64,000 bases of DNA from Micavibrio sp. UBA2638 (GTDB taxonomy: Bacteria > Pseudomonadota > Alphaproteobacteria > Micavibrionales > Micavibrionaceae): assembly GCA_002359735.1 (NCBI GenBank), contig DENS01000018.1, forward strand, positions 62,001 through 126,000, written 5' to 3'. The notes beneath the pieces were generated by a model, which worked only from the letters and a program-made list of their open reading frames with translations, did not search any database and was not told the origin of the DNA. A program made the position numbers and the translations under genes. Below are positions 49,893 through 60,308 of this stretch, piece by piece (positions within the stretch are counted from its first letter, which is position 1; every line of letters starts with the position of its first letter).

Positions 49893-51254
49893 CTATAACT
49901 CTATTGTTTGGCCAAAGGATGGAACTTCGACATTCCATCCGAGATGGTTTTCGATTTTGAATTTAAAAGAGGAGACGGCTTCGGGCTCTCCGTGAGTCAG
50001 AAATACTTTACGTGGGGGCTCCCTGAAGTTATTCAGCCAATTCAGGATTTCCTGATAATCACCATGGGCCGATATGTTGTGCAGCATATGAATATCTGCG
50101 CGAACGGGGTGGAGGTCCCCATGGATTTTAATCTCTGTTTCACCATGGGCAAGTCTTGCCCCGCGCGTTCCGGCCGCCTGATATCCAGCAAGAACGACAC
50201 TGTTGCGCGGATCGCTAATATAGGCCTTTAAATGATGTAATACACGGCCGCCCGTTGCCATACCGCTGGCGGAGATAACGATTGTCGGTAATCCATTATT
50301 CTTGCTGTATATGGCTTTGGATTGGTCGACGGTTCTTGTGTAAATAACACTGGAACACATTTTTTCGCATTCGCTTTCTGATAGGCGGTGTTCTGCGCTG
50401 TATTGCCGCAATAAATTGGTAACGTTAATGGCCATGGGGCTGTCCAGATAAACCGGAATATCAGGGATGCGCCCTGCCTCTTTAAGTTTATAGATATAAT
50501 AAATTAAACTTTGCGCCCGTCCTACGGCAAAAGCCGGGATGACAACTGTTCCGCCGCGTGCGCTTGTTTTATTGATAATGCCTTCTAGTTGGTCCAGCGG
50601 ATTGGCGGTTTCGTGCAATCGGTCCCCATAGGTTGATTCCAGAATCAGGTAATCCGCATCCTGAATTTGTGCAGGAGGCTTAATGATTGCGTCATTTGGG
50701 CGCCCAAGATCACCAGAGAAAACCAGTTTGATCTGGCCATCTGTTATGGTCACGCAAGAGGCGCCTAAAATATGCCCGGCATGCGTCATATGAAAAGACA
50801 GCATGTCACTTAAGGGGTGTTCATCACCAAAGGAAACCGGCTTTAAATATTCCAGCGCATTATAGGCATCTTCCTGTGTATACAGCGGCAGGGCGGGGCT
50901 GTGCTTACTGTAATTATAACGATTGGCTCTGGCGGCATCTTCTTCTTGCAGGTAGCCGCTGTCCGGTAAAAGGATGTCGCATAAATCCGCCGTGCCCGCC
51001 GAGCAGTAAATCGGGCCTTTAAAGCCATTCTTTACAAGTACGGGAAGGTATCCACTATGGTCAATATGGGCATGGGTTAAAATGACAGCATCAATAGAGG
51101 CCGGATCAAATGGTGGCTTATCCCAGTTTTGCAGGCGCAAATCCTTTAGGCCTTGAAACAGGCCGCAATCAATTAGAAATTTTTTATTTTCATCTTCCAG
51201 AAGGTATTTTGAACCGGTTACCGTTCCGGTTGCCCCTAAGAATGTTAATTTCAT
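49893..51254 (-). CDS. Beta-CASP metallo-beta-lactamase-fold ribonuclease-like protein
   Basis: The 453-residue protein starts MKLTFLGATGTVTGSKYLL. The metallo-beta-lactamase ligands are visible in ILTHAHIDHSGYLP and MTHAGHILGAS, and the beta-CASP motifs in ESTYGDR, VISASGMATGGRVLHHL and HNISAHGDYQEIL, ending FLTHGEPEA. Such proteins (RNase J/CPSF73 relatives, YsiN-like group) act as RNA endo- or exonucleases. The KH or RNase J C-terminal domains are absent. It is convergent with the SulP gene and divergent from the LOG gene. Its natural substrate is not predictable. Confidence 0.93.
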   Translation of the reverse strand: MKLTFLGATGTVTGSKYLLEDENKKFLIDCGLFQGLKDLRLQNWDKPPFDPASIDAVILTHAHIDHSGYLPVLVKNGFKGPIYCSAGTADLCDILLPDSGYLQEEDAARANRYNYSKHSPALPLYTQEDAYNALEYLKPVSFGDEHPLSDMLSFHMTHAGHILGASCVTITDGQIKLVFSGDLGRPNDAIIKPPAQIQDADYLILESTYGDRLHETANPLDQLEGIINKTSARGGTVVIPAFAVGRAQSLIYYIYKLKEAGRIPDIPVYLDSPMAINVTNLLRQYSAEHRLSESECEKMCSSVIYTRTVDQSKAIYSKNNGLPTIVISASGMATGGRVLHHLKAYISDPRNSVVLAGYQAAGTRGARLAHGETEIKIHGDLHPVRADIHMLHNISAHGDYQEILNWLNNFREPPRKVFLTHGEPEAVSSFKFKIENHLGWNVEVPSFGQTIEL

Positions 51255-51330
51255 TCGCTGTGCCCTCTTTATGTTTTAAGCCCGTTATTTATACGCTATA
51301 TTGGTGGTCGAGTAAAAAAGAATTGCCTGT

Positions 51331-52005
51331 ATGAGATATGATGCTGATTTTTATTTGTTACAAGGAGCGCGTAATTATGCGCTTGATTTGTGGCGCAGTT
51401 TCCGTATTTGGCGGGAGTTCCGCAAAGGGTTCGTAAAGTTACGCCATGTTGAAAAATGCGTAACTTTTTTCGGTTCGGCCCGTTTTTCTGAAGACCATAA
51501 ATATTATAAACTGGCCTATGATATGGCGTTTAAGCTGGGCCAGGAAGGGTATGCGATCATGAGTGGAGGCGGGCCAGGAATTATGGAGGCCGCCAATAGG
51601 GGGGCAAAAGACGCCGGAGCCTTATCCATTGGATGCAATATCAGGCTTCCTGAAGAACAAAAACCAAACCCATATCAGGATATATCCCTGCATTTCGATC
51701 ATTTTTTTGTACGAAAAGTCATGCTTTTAAAATATTCACAGGCCTTTGTTCTTCTACCCGGTGGTTTCGGTACGATGGATGAGATTTTTGAAACGGCCAC
51801 TTTAATGCAAACGAAGAAAATATATGATTTTCCGGTGGTCGTGATGGGCGGTAAGTATTGGCGGGAATTGGGCACGTTTTTAGATAAGGCAATGCTGGAG
51901 CTGGGCACCATAGACGAACATGATCTGGACTTTATTAAAATGACGGATGATCTGCAAGAGGCATTTGATATCATTCATTCCCCTCGTCCTCGGGGCCTGA
52001 TTTAA
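51331..52005 (+). CDS. LOG-family protein (TIGR00730, lysine decarboxylase-like fold)
   Basis: The 224-residue protein has the LOG motifs GGGPGIMEAANRGA and LLPGGFGTMDEIFE, with VTFFGSARFSEDH at the start of the Rossmann fold. Members hydrolyse cytokinin or other nucleoside 5'-monophosphates to base and ribose phosphate; bacterial copies often act in nucleotide salvage. The N-terminal 40 residues (RNYALDLWRSFRIWREFRKGF) are an extra helix common in proteobacterial versions. It is a single gene divergent from the beta-CASP gene. Confidence 0.92.
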   Translation: MRYDADFYLLQGARNYALDLWRSFRIWREFRKGFVKLRHVEKCVTFFGSARFSEDHKYYKLAYDMAFKLGQEGYAIMSGGGPGIMEAANRGAKDAGALSIGCNIRLPEEQKPNPYQDISLHFDHFFVRKVMLLKYSQAFVLLPGGFGTMDEIFETATLMQTKKIYDFPVVVMGGKYWRELGTFLDKAMLELGTIDEHDLDFIKMTDDLQEAFDIIHSPRPRGLI

Positions 52006-52119
52006 CGCTTCAAATTTATCCTTTTGTATTTTATTGTTACTGTTCGTCGGTTATGGGGGGAAATAATTCATAAGGCCGCGATGCAATAACCAAAAGAATT
52101 TAAAAAGGGGTGTGGAGAT

Positions 52120-52800
52120 ATGCTTAACTTACAATGTAAAATCACCGTTCTTTGTGCGTATGCTTTCATATTAATGCTGCCGCAAATTGCGTACGCAAAT
52201 GACGCGTTTATCCGCAATACGATAGAAAATTTTTCTTTAAATGGCCTAAGCCTAAAAAGTAGTATGCAAGATGTTGATGATTATATTACAAATCATCCCA
52301 CACCCTTAAAGTGTAAGGTTACAGAGGGGAGAATGGCTGATCCGGCCGATTATATTCAACATTATCCGGTTAAAAACTGGAGCTGCTTTAACGCGGGTGG
52401 GGAAGCTAAGTATCGTTTGAAAATTGAAGCCGTTGATCAAAAAATTTCAATTATCGCCTTTAACGCCAGTGGTAAGTCTGATCGGTTCACCCGTATACAA
52501 GAGGGTTTAGAGACGATCAACAAAACGCTTCTTGATATGGGTATGAAGCATAACCAAGACATTAATGCCAATGATGTATTTTTGTATAGAAATGACTCTA
52601 TAACCCCCAATTATTTGGACGTAAAATTCAGGCTAAGCACTGAAAACAGCTGTAAACGCTTCGATAAAAGCGACGGGAAAACAGTGTCTAACCTTAGCGC
52701 CGATATTCGAAAAATCAATGGGTCATATATCATTGATTTAAATATCAGTAACGGCTTAGCGCATACATGTGGGGAGCGTTACTATAACAGCAAGCCGTAA
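52120..52800 (+). CDS. Secreted orphan protein, 226 residues
   Basis: The product has a signal peptide (LCAYAFILMLPQIAYA-N) and then a mixed, mostly polar domain with six or so cysteines (positions in PLKCKV, WSCFNAG, NSCKRFD, HTCGERY), which suggests two disulfides in the periplasm. The opening FSLNGLSLKSSMQDVDDYI resembles 'modulation by association' style secreted domains where a conserved G-L-x-L-x-x-S/M-x-x-x-V motif marks short substrate-free proteins, but I cannot name a family. The ATG follows GGAG. It stands alone between the LOG and MBOAT genes. Confidence 0.7.
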   Translation: MLNLQCKITVLCAYAFILMLPQIAYANDAFIRNTIENFSLNGLSLKSSMQDVDDYITNHPTPLKCKVTEGRMADPADYIQHYPVKNWSCFNAGGEAKYRLKIEAVDQKISIIAFNASGKSDRFTRIQEGLETINKTLLDMGMKHNQDINANDVFLYRNDSITPNYLDVKFRLSTENSCKRFDKSDGKTVSNLSADIRKINGSYIIDLNISNGLAHTCGERYYNSKP

Positions 52801-53042
52801 TGCTTTAGAGGGGGCGCTGATTTTTCTATATTCAATGGTTAAATATGCCAAATTTTAATGCATGTTTCGAACTGGATTTTTTAGTGCTGTGTGCGTTAAT
52901 TGAAAATACAGTGGTGTAAATAATTGATACGCTTATGTCTTCACAGAATATTTCAGGTAGGGCGAAATATGTCAGGGCATAGACAAGTTTAAGGCTTGGT
53001 TGTATCCTGATCGTTGTTCTGTTTTTTAAAAGACATATTTCA

Positions 53043-54470
53043 ATGCTCTTTAATTCCTACACCTTTCTGATTTTTTTTGCCATTGTGTTCGCGTTGCACA
53101 TGATGCCGTTTTCATGGCGGGTGAAAAAACTCAACTTGCTGTTGGGCAGTTATGTTTTTTATGCGGCCTGGAACCCTCCTTTTGTGGCGCTGCTCTGGAT
53201 TTCGAGTGTGGTGGACTGGTATCTCGCAAAATGGATGTACGTTGCGGCGTCTAAAGCCAAAAAGAAATTGCTGCTCTATGCCTCGCTCGGGGTTAATCTG
53301 GGGATGCTGGGCTTTTTTAAATATGCCAATTTTTTTAATGAGAATTTTACAGCGCTGATGCAGGGCATGGGTATGGATTACGTGCCTCCGGAATGGAATA
53401 TCGTTCTTCCGGTTGGGATTTCATTTTTCACCTTCCAGACACTCTCATACACATTTGATGTTTACAGGGGGCAATTAAAGCCTTGGCACAGCTTTCTTGA
53501 TTATGCCATGTATGTGACCTTCTTCCCGCAATTGGTCGCCGGTCCGATTGTTCGTGCCGCGGATTTTTTGCCGCAATGTCTAGAGGCCAGCAAAGTTACG
53601 CTGCAACGCTTTGGCTGGGGTATTTCTCTGTTTGTGATCGGTATGTTTTCGAAAGTCGTAATTGCCGATGGTTTTATGGCGCCAATCGTCGATAAAGTAT
53701 ATCTGGGCAGCACAGATCCGACTTTCCTTGAGGCATGGCTGGGGACTTTTGCTTTTGCTATACAAATTTTTGGTGATTTTGCAGGATATTCGACCTGCGC
53801 AATTGGTATAGCGCTTTGTTTTGGCTTTATCCTTCCCGATAACTTCCGCTTTCCATATGCTGCCGTCGGGTTTTCTGATTTCTGGCGCCGCTGGCATATC
53901 TCTCTGTCAAGCTGGCTGCGCGATTACCTTTATATTTCCTTGGGCGGCAATCGCAAAGGGCGTATTCGTACGCAAATCAATTTGATGATTACGATGCTGC
54001 TGGGTGGCCTGTGGCACGGCGCAAGCTGGAATTTTGTGATATGGGGGGCGTTGCATGGCGGGTATTTGGTCGGTGAGCGCTGGGTGAAAGCAATTATACC
54101 GCCGCACCGTATCTGGGCGGCTTGGCCGCTGCAAATGCTTTTGGCGGGGCTAACGTTTCTGCTGGTTTGTATCGCATGGGTGTTTTTTCGCAGCACGACA
54201 CTGGATCAATCGTTAAGTTTTATCCAGATCATGTTTAGCCCGAACGGTAACTTGCTGGATGGGGCTTTACTGGAGAAAATAGATATGGCTTTGGTCGTTT
54301 TAATGACTGGTGTTATTTTAACGTTTCAATGGACATTTCGCCATAAAACCATCGAATGCGCAGCGGGGCAGTTGCCATGGTGGCTGCGTGGCCTGGTTTT
54401 GGCCGGATTGGCTATAGCGATAACCCTTATGCCGGGAGATGACCGTGCCTTCATTTACTTCCAGTTCTGA
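53043..54470 (+). CDS. MBOAT-family O-acyltransferase (AlgI/DltB-like)
   Basis: The 475-residue polytopic membrane protein carries MBOAT landmarks: PVGISFFTFQTLSYTFDVYRG, YVTFFPQLVAGPIVRAADFLPQ, FWRRWHISLSSWLRDYLYISLGGNRKG, and LLGGLWHGASWNFVIWGALHG with the catalytic His. AlgI-type enzymes pass acyl groups across the inner membrane to a periplasmic partner that acylates a polysaccharide. The gene overlaps the following SGNH-like gene, its likely partner. Placed just before a polysaccharide locus. Which polymer is acylated is not known. Confidence 0.93.
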   Translation: MLFNSYTFLIFFAIVFALHMMPFSWRVKKLNLLLGSYVFYAAWNPPFVALLWISSVVDWYLAKWMYVAASKAKKKLLLYASLGVNLGMLGFFKYANFFNENFTALMQGMGMDYVPPEWNIVLPVGISFFTFQTLSYTFDVYRGQLKPWHSFLDYAMYVTFFPQLVAGPIVRAADFLPQCLEASKVTLQRFGWGISLFVIGMFSKVVIADGFMAPIVDKVYLGSTDPTFLEAWLGTFAFAIQIFGDFAGYSTCAIGIALCFGFILPDNFRFPYAAVGFSDFWRRWHISLSSWLRDYLYISLGGNRKGRIRTQINLMITMLLGGLWHGASWNFVIWGALHGGYLVGERWVKAIIPPHRIWAAWPLQMLLAGLTFLLVCIAWVFFRSTTLDQSLSFIQIMFSPNGNLLDGALLEKIDMALVVLMTGVILTFQWTFRHKTIECAAGQLPWWLRGLVLAGLAIAITLMPGDDRAFIYFQF

Positions 54471-55506
54471 TCTTGTCAAAAACTCAAGTCATGGCCGTGC
54501 TCCCGGCGGGCATTGGCTTGGTGCGCTAATAATATTTATCATTGGCTTTATAGCGTTATTTGGCGGCCTCGAACTGTTTTGGCGAGCGCAAGGTCATGCG
54601 CCTAGCATTAACGATTCGCAGAGCTTGTGGGCTCAGCAAAGAGCCTTGATCAACAAAAATGCGGGCAACCCTAAAACCACTGTTTTGGTTGGCGCTTCTC
54701 GTATCCAGCTTGGTTTTGATACGCAAGTTTTCCGTGAAACTTACCCTGACAGACCGCTTGTAAATCTGGCTATTGACGGAAGTCCATCCGCCGCTGTTTT
54801 GCGCGATCTGGCGCTGGATGATGATTTTAAGGGGCTCGTGATCGCCTCGGTGAAGGCTGACTGGTTCAGCCGTGATAAATGGGGTTTAAGTCAAGGCTAC
54901 GTCACGCGCTATCATAAGGATTATAAAAACAGCTTGGACCGACAGTTTAATACGGCAGTGACGCTTTGGTTACAGGAACATTTTGTTGTCTTTCAGCATA
55001 ATCTGGGTGTGCGTTCTCTTTTGAAGGCGTTGATAAACCATGAATTACCAGACCCGTTTTATTTGCGTACATACCCTGACCGTTCGCGCGCCGCTGATTA
55101 TTCAAAAATGCATAATGTTAATGCCCATAAGGAAGAGCGCGTGCGACGCATGCGCGTTATTGATCAGAACGAAAAACCGCAAAGTTTTGATAGCTGGCGA
55201 GAAGACTTGAAGGCCGTTGCGGGCTGGGTGGAGGCCATTCAATCCAGAGGGGGGCAAGTTATATTCATCCGTTTTCCGACATCAGGAGAACATTGGGAGA
55301 TTGATGAACGCCGTTATCCACGTAATGAATTCTGGGATCAACTCAGCCGGTTAACGGCTGCGCCGACATTGCATTTTCAAGATATTGATGGGATGAGCGA
55401 TTTCGAGCTGCCCGATACGTCGCATCTCGATGCAAAAGACCGCGCGGAATTTACTAGAATAGTACAAAGCGCCGTCGAACGGGCGGGTTTACTGTCGCCG
55501 GATTAG
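54445..55506 (+). CDS. SGNH-hydrolase-like partner of the MBOAT enzyme
   Basis: The roughly 353-residue protein has one N-terminal TM helix (WLGALIIFIIGFIALFGGLELFW) and a periplasmic SGNH-like domain: VLVGASRIQLGFD with the nucleophile Ser, DGSPSAAVL, and a C-terminal DTSHLDAKDRAEF supplying Asp and His. This is the layout of AlgJ/AlgX and DltD-type partners of MBOAT proteins. GTG 54445 lies six bases after GGGAG and is the likely start; ATG 54439 abuts the SD. It overlaps the MBOAT gene by 26 bases and, at its 3' end, the convergent GT2 gene by 53. Confidence 0.8.
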   Translation: MPSFTSSSDLVKNSSHGRAPGGHWLGALIIFIIGFIALFGGLELFWRAQGHAPSINDSQSLWAQQRALINKNAGNPKTTVLVGASRIQLGFDTQVFRETYPDRPLVNLAIDGSPSAAVLRDLALDDDFKGLVIASVKADWFSRDKWGLSQGYVTRYHKDYKNSLDRQFNTAVTLWLQEHFVVFQHNLGVRSLLKALINHELPDPFYLRTYPDRSRAADYSKMHNVNAHKEERVRRMRVIDQNEKPQSFDSWREDLKAVAGWVEAIQSRGGQVIFIRFPTSGEHWEIDERRYPRNEFWDQLSRLTAAPTLHFQDIDGMSDFELPDTSHLDAKDRAEFTRIVQSAVERAGLLSPD

Positions 55507-56347
55507 GATCTTTACCCTTCATAACGCGAAGGATATAAATAATATAACGCCTTATCATTTTGGCGAAGGAAAAGGCGCGTAAAAATAGGGAGTAGGGCAG
55601 GCTGATATAGCCTCGCTTCCATAGTTTATTCAAATTATCCTGCTGCGCCATCTCTGCTTTCCAAATATTTCCTGAAAGACCGCTGGCGCCATAGAGCGGC
55701 TTAGCTGTAAACGACATGTAATCCCTGATCCACATTGCTTTGCCGCCGCGCAGTACAATTTCCAGCCAGAATAGCATGTCTGAACCGCGTGGCTTACTTT
55801 CGTCGAACAGAAGGTTCTCAGGTTTTTTAATCATGATTGAAATCGTGACCATAACATTGCGGTACAAAACATTTGCATTTTTCAAAATCTTGGTTGAATG
55901 CTCATGATCATCAGCAAAAGCATCGAGGGTTTCTGGCCCGCCGTCGCGGTATTTTACCCCATGACAGCTGAGCGCCAGATCAGGATCACGCTCGAAAAAA
56001 AGATACTGGATTTCCAGTTTCTGTGGGTGCCAGTAATCGTCTGCATCAAGAAATGCCAGATAAGGTTGACTGGCCTCACGTAAGCCATCATTGCGCACCG
56101 GGTAAACGCCGCGATTTTTTTCGAATGGCAAAAAGATGATTTTGCTGGGCGTTTGATTGTCAATTTCCTTGATCGTATTTTCAATGACGGCCCTTGAATT
56201 ATCGGGGCTTCCGTCATCCATAATGATGATCTCGGCGGGCGGGCGCGTTTGGAATGCTGCACTTTTTAATGCCATGGCAATCGTATCCGCCGCTTTATAG
56301 CATGGCAGAATAACCGAAACCGGGCAAATATCTTGTTTTTTATTCAT
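55454..56347 (-). CDS. Glycosyltransferase family 2
   Basis: The 297-residue protein is a GT-A fold glycosyltransferase: VSVILPCYKAADTIAMALKSA, EIIIMDDGSPDNS and the metal-binding DADD in YLAFLDADDYWHPQKLE. The acceptor half (about 150-290) ends with basic residues and an amphipathic helix (AFSFAKMIRRYIIYIL) that may touch the membrane. Nucleotide-sugar and acceptor are not predictable. It is on the strand opposite the flanking genes, and the last 53 bases overlap the end of the SGNH-like gene, which is unusual for a convergent pair. Confidence 0.9.
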   Translation of the reverse strand: MNKKQDICPVSVILPCYKAADTIAMALKSAAFQTRPPAEIIIMDDGSPDNSRAVIENTIKEIDNQTPSKIIFLPFEKNRGVYPVRNDGLREASQPYLAFLDADDYWHPQKLEIQYLFFERDPDLALSCHGVKYRDGGPETLDAFADDHEHSTKILKNANVLYRNVMVTISIMIKKPENLLFDESKPRGSDMLFWLEIVLRGGKAMWIRDYMSFTAKPLYGASGLSGNIWKAEMAQQDNLNKLWKRGYISLPYSLFLRAFSFAKMIRRYIIYILRVMKGKDPNPATVNPPVRRRFVLF

Positions 56348-56480
56348 TTAGGGTATTGCTGTTGAGGCAGGAATGAAAAAGGAATAGTATTACTAGGGGT
56401 AAGAATAACAAATTCGTTTGAGAACGACAATCGACAAAAAGAATGATTTTTAAACATTATACTAAAGGATATTCATCCAG

Positions 56481-57558
56481 ATGAAGATATTGGTAACAGG
56501 TGGCGCAGGCTTTATCGGGTCTGCGGTTATCCGGTATATTATCGGGCACACGCAAGACAGCGTGGTAAATGTCGACAAGTTGACCTATGCCGGAAATCTG
56601 GAGTCTCTGGCATCCGTTGCGGCTGACCCGCGTTATGTTTTTGAGCGGGCCGATATTTGTGACGCGCCTGCTATGGCGCAAATCTTCAAACAGCATCAGC
56701 CTGATATAGTGATGCATCTCGCCGCCGAAAGCCATGTGGATCGTTCCATTGACGGGCCTGCAGACTTTATCGAAACCAATGTGGTTGGGACGCTGGTTTT
56801 GCTGGAGGCTGCGCGCCAATATGTGGAAGAGAGTGGTAAGAAAAATTTTCGCTTCCATCATATCTCGACGGATGAGGTATATGGCGATCTGGAAGGCGAT
56901 ACCGATTTATTCACCGAGGAGACCTCTTACGCGCCAAGTTCGCCTTATTCGGCCAGCAAGGCCAGCTCCGATCATCTGGTCCGGGCATGGGGGCGTACTT
57001 ACGGCCTACCTTGCGTGATTACCAATTGTTCGAATAATTACGGGCCTTATCATTTCCCTGAAAAGCTGATCCCGCACATGATTTTGAATGCACTCTCCGG
57101 CAAGGCTTTGCCTGTTTACGGCGATGGAAAACAAATTCGCGACTGGCTCTATGTCGAAGATCATGCCGAGGCTTTATATAAAGTCGCGACCAAGGGCAAG
57201 ATTGGCGAGACATATAATATTGGTGGGCATAATGAAAAACAGAATATAGAAGTCGTTCACACGCTTTGCGATTTGCTGGAAGAGCTGGCCGCAGATAAAA
57301 AGCCGGAAGGCGTGAGTGCCTATAAAGATTTGATTACCTTTGTAAAAGACCGCCCCGGTCATGATCGCCGCTATGCAATTGATGCTTCAAAAATTGAGAA
57401 TAAACTGGGCTGGACGCCAAAAGAGACATTTGAAACCGGCCTGCGCAAAACTGTGCAGTGGTATCTGGATAACGAAAAATGGTGGAGCCGCGTTCTAAGC
57501 GGTGATTATAAATTAGAGCGCATTGGCGAAGGCCAGAAAGATTTAAAGGAGCAGAAAT

Positions 57559-57569
<11 letters not shown>
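56481..57569 (+). CDS. rmlB: dTDP-glucose 4,6-dehydratase
   Basis: The 362-residue extended SDR has GGAGFIGSAVIRYI (NAD binding), HLAAESHVDRSI, STDEVYGDL with the active-site Thr-Asp-Glu, and YSASKASSDHLVRAW with Tyr-x3-Lys. These identify RmlB, which converts dTDP-glucose to dTDP-4-keto-6-deoxyglucose. It is the first gene of the polysaccharide operon; a purine-rich AAAGGA lies 13 bases before the ATG. Its end overlaps rmlA by 11 bases. No rmlC or rmlD follows, so the 4-keto sugar is not destined for rhamnose within this window. Confidence 0.96.
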
Positions 57570-58458
<889 letters not shown>

Positions 58459-58463
58459 GGCGT

Positions 58464-59579
58464 ATGAGCAGTAAAGACGATCCCATCTATGTCGTGCGCC
58501 CGAACCTTCCGCCTTTCGAGGAATTTACGCGGGCCGTAAAAACTGCTTGGGATCGCCGCTGGCTAACCAATGGCGGCGCGCTGCATCAAGAGCTGGAGAC
58601 CGCGCTGGAGAAGCGCTTTGGGGGCTTGCAGGTTTCGCTCTTTAACAACGCGACTATAGGGTTAATGGCCGCTTGCGCCGCGCTCGATTTAAAAGGTGAG
58701 GTGATCACCACGCCGTTTTCCTTTATCGCGACGGCGCATAGTTTGCTCTGGAATAGCCTTACGCCCGTTTTTGTTGATATTGATCCGCATAGTTTGAACA
58801 TTGATCCTGCAAAAGTCGAAGCCGCAATAACGGATAAAACCAGCGCGATTATGGCAGTGCATTGTTACGGCCACCCTTGCGATGTCGAGGCGATTGAAGC
58901 CATTGCAAAGAAGCATAATTTGAAAGTTATTTACGATGCCGCGCACGCTTTTGACCTAGAGTGTCATTGTGGCAACATTTTACAGCATGGTGATATATCG
59001 GTTTTAAGTTTTCACGCCACCAAAGTCTTTAATACCTTTGAAGGCGGCGCAATTGTCTGCAAAGATCCTGCGCTTAAAACCCGTATTGAGCAGTTTAAAA
59101 ATTTCGGCATTGTTGATGATGAACATATCGGACAAACCGGCCTGAACGGTAAAATGAGCGAGGCGCACGCCGCAATGGGCCTGGCGCAATTACCCCATAT
59201 GGATGAATACCGCAAGGGGCGCGCCCGCGTCGATGCGCTTTACCGCTGTGAACTGGCAGATGTGAAAGGCATTAAGCTACTGCACAGCGGTGCGAAAACA
59301 CCGAACTATGCCTATTTTCCAGTGCTTATTACGGACGAATGTCCGATTAGCCGAGATGCCCTGTACGATCTTTTGAAAGATCATAATATTATTGCGCGGC
59401 GCTATTTTTATCCGCTGATTTCCGACTTCCCGATGTATCAGGCGCTTCCTTCCTCTGCGCCTGATAATTTGCCCATCGCACAGAAAGCCTCAAGTCAGAT
59501 TCTATGTCTGCCGATTTATCCCGATCTTTCGGAAGCCGAACAAATGCGCGTGATTAACGTGATTAAGGAGGCGTCATGA
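58464..59579 (+). CDS. DegT/DnrJ sugar aminotransferase, probable dTDP-4-keto sugar (VioA-like)
   Basis: The 371-residue PLP enzyme has the DegT/DnrJ/EryC1 pattern: RRWLTNGGALHQELE at the N-terminus, VITTPFSFIATAHSLLW, YDAAHAF, and SFHATKVFNTFEGGAIVC with the PLP-binding Lys. Given RmlA and RmlB upstream and a VioF-like formyltransferase downstream, it most likely transaminates dTDP-4-keto-6-deoxyglucose at C4 to dTDP-4-amino-4,6-dideoxyglucose (dTDP-Qui4N). A C3 aminotransferase is less likely because no ketoisomerase gene is present. It starts five bases after rmlA and overlaps the formyltransferase (ATGA). Confidence 0.88.
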   Translation: MSSKDDPIYVVRPNLPPFEEFTRAVKTAWDRRWLTNGGALHQELETALEKRFGGLQVSLFNNATIGLMAACAALDLKGEVITTPFSFIATAHSLLWNSLTPVFVDIDPHSLNIDPAKVEAAITDKTSAIMAVHCYGHPCDVEAIEAIAKKHNLKVIYDAAHAFDLECHCGNILQHGDISVLSFHATKVFNTFEGGAIVCKDPALKTRIEQFKNFGIVDDEHIGQTGLNGKMSEAHAAMGLAQLPHMDEYRKGRARVDALYRCELADVKGIKLLHSGAKTPNYAYFPVLITDECPISRDALYDLLKDHNIIARRYFYPLISDFPMYQALPSSAPDNLPIAQKASSQILCLPIYPDLSEAEQMRVINVIKEAS

Positions 59580-60307
59580 CCAAGGTTTTTGCCGTCACCG
59601 ATAACCGCTTTATCTTTGAGCATTTCGCGCCGATTTTTGAGGCGAACGGCGCGGAGGTTGATTTTTACTGTAGCCCGAAATCGGGAAAAATGTTTGCCGC
59701 CGAAATCGCCGCCGGAACCATGCGCCCGATCATATTAAAGGAAGAAAGTGAAACGCTTATTCAGGGCGGCTATCAATTCGGCTTTTCCTGCCATTCGAAA
59801 CAAATTTTCCCCGCCGCGCTTGTGAATGCCATGCTGTGTGTGAATATTCATCCCGGTTATAACCCGCATAACCGCGGCTGGTTCCCGCAAGTTTTTTCTA
59901 TCCTGAATAAAAAACCGGCCGGTCTGACCATTCATGTGATGGATGAAGAAATTGATCACGGTGCAATCATAGTGCAGCAAAAAATTGAGATCCAAAGTTT
60001 TGATACCTCGCTCACGGCTTATAATAAAGTAATTGCCGCAGAAGTCGAACTCTTCAAACAGACTCTGCCGCAAATTCTGGACGGTTCCTACCCGCGCAAA
60101 GCCATGGACGAGGAGGGGAATTACAACTCCATTAAAGACTATAAAGCCCTGTTGGAGATTGATTTGGATAAACAGGTGACAATGCGCGAGGCCATTGATT
60201 ATTTGCGCGCGATGACCCACCCACCATATAAGAACGCGTATTTCCTTGATGAAAAAGGCCGTAAAATTATGGTGGGGCTAGAGATCGAAGCGGCAGGCGA
60301 GGATTAA
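59576..60307 (+). CDS. dTDP-4-amino-4,6-dideoxyglucose N-formyltransferase (VioF/WlaRD-like)
   Basis: The 243-residue protein has the formyltransferase catalytic set: Asn-His in VNIHPGYNPHNRGWFPQVFSI and Asp in EIDHGAIIVQQ. The HPGYNPHNRGWFPQ block is characteristic of the sugar N-formyltransferases that act on dTDP-aminosugars with N10-formyl-THF. With the aminotransferase just upstream, the product would be dTDP-4-formamido-4,6-dideoxyglucose (dTDP-Qui4NFo). A C-terminal small domain (about 190-240) follows. Overlap ATGA with the preceding gene shows tight coupling. Confidence 0.87.
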   Translation: MTKVFAVTDNRFIFEHFAPIFEANGAEVDFYCSPKSGKMFAAEIAAGTMRPIILKEESETLIQGGYQFGFSCHSKQIFPAALVNAMLCVNIHPGYNPHNRGWFPQVFSILNKKPAGLTIHVMDEEIDHGAIIVQQKIEIQSFDTSLTAYNKVIAAEVELFKQTLPQILDGSYPRKAMDEEGNYNSIKDYKALLEIDLDKQVTMREAIDYLRAMTHPPYKNAYFLDEKGRKIMVGLEIEAAGED

Positions 60308-60308
60308 C

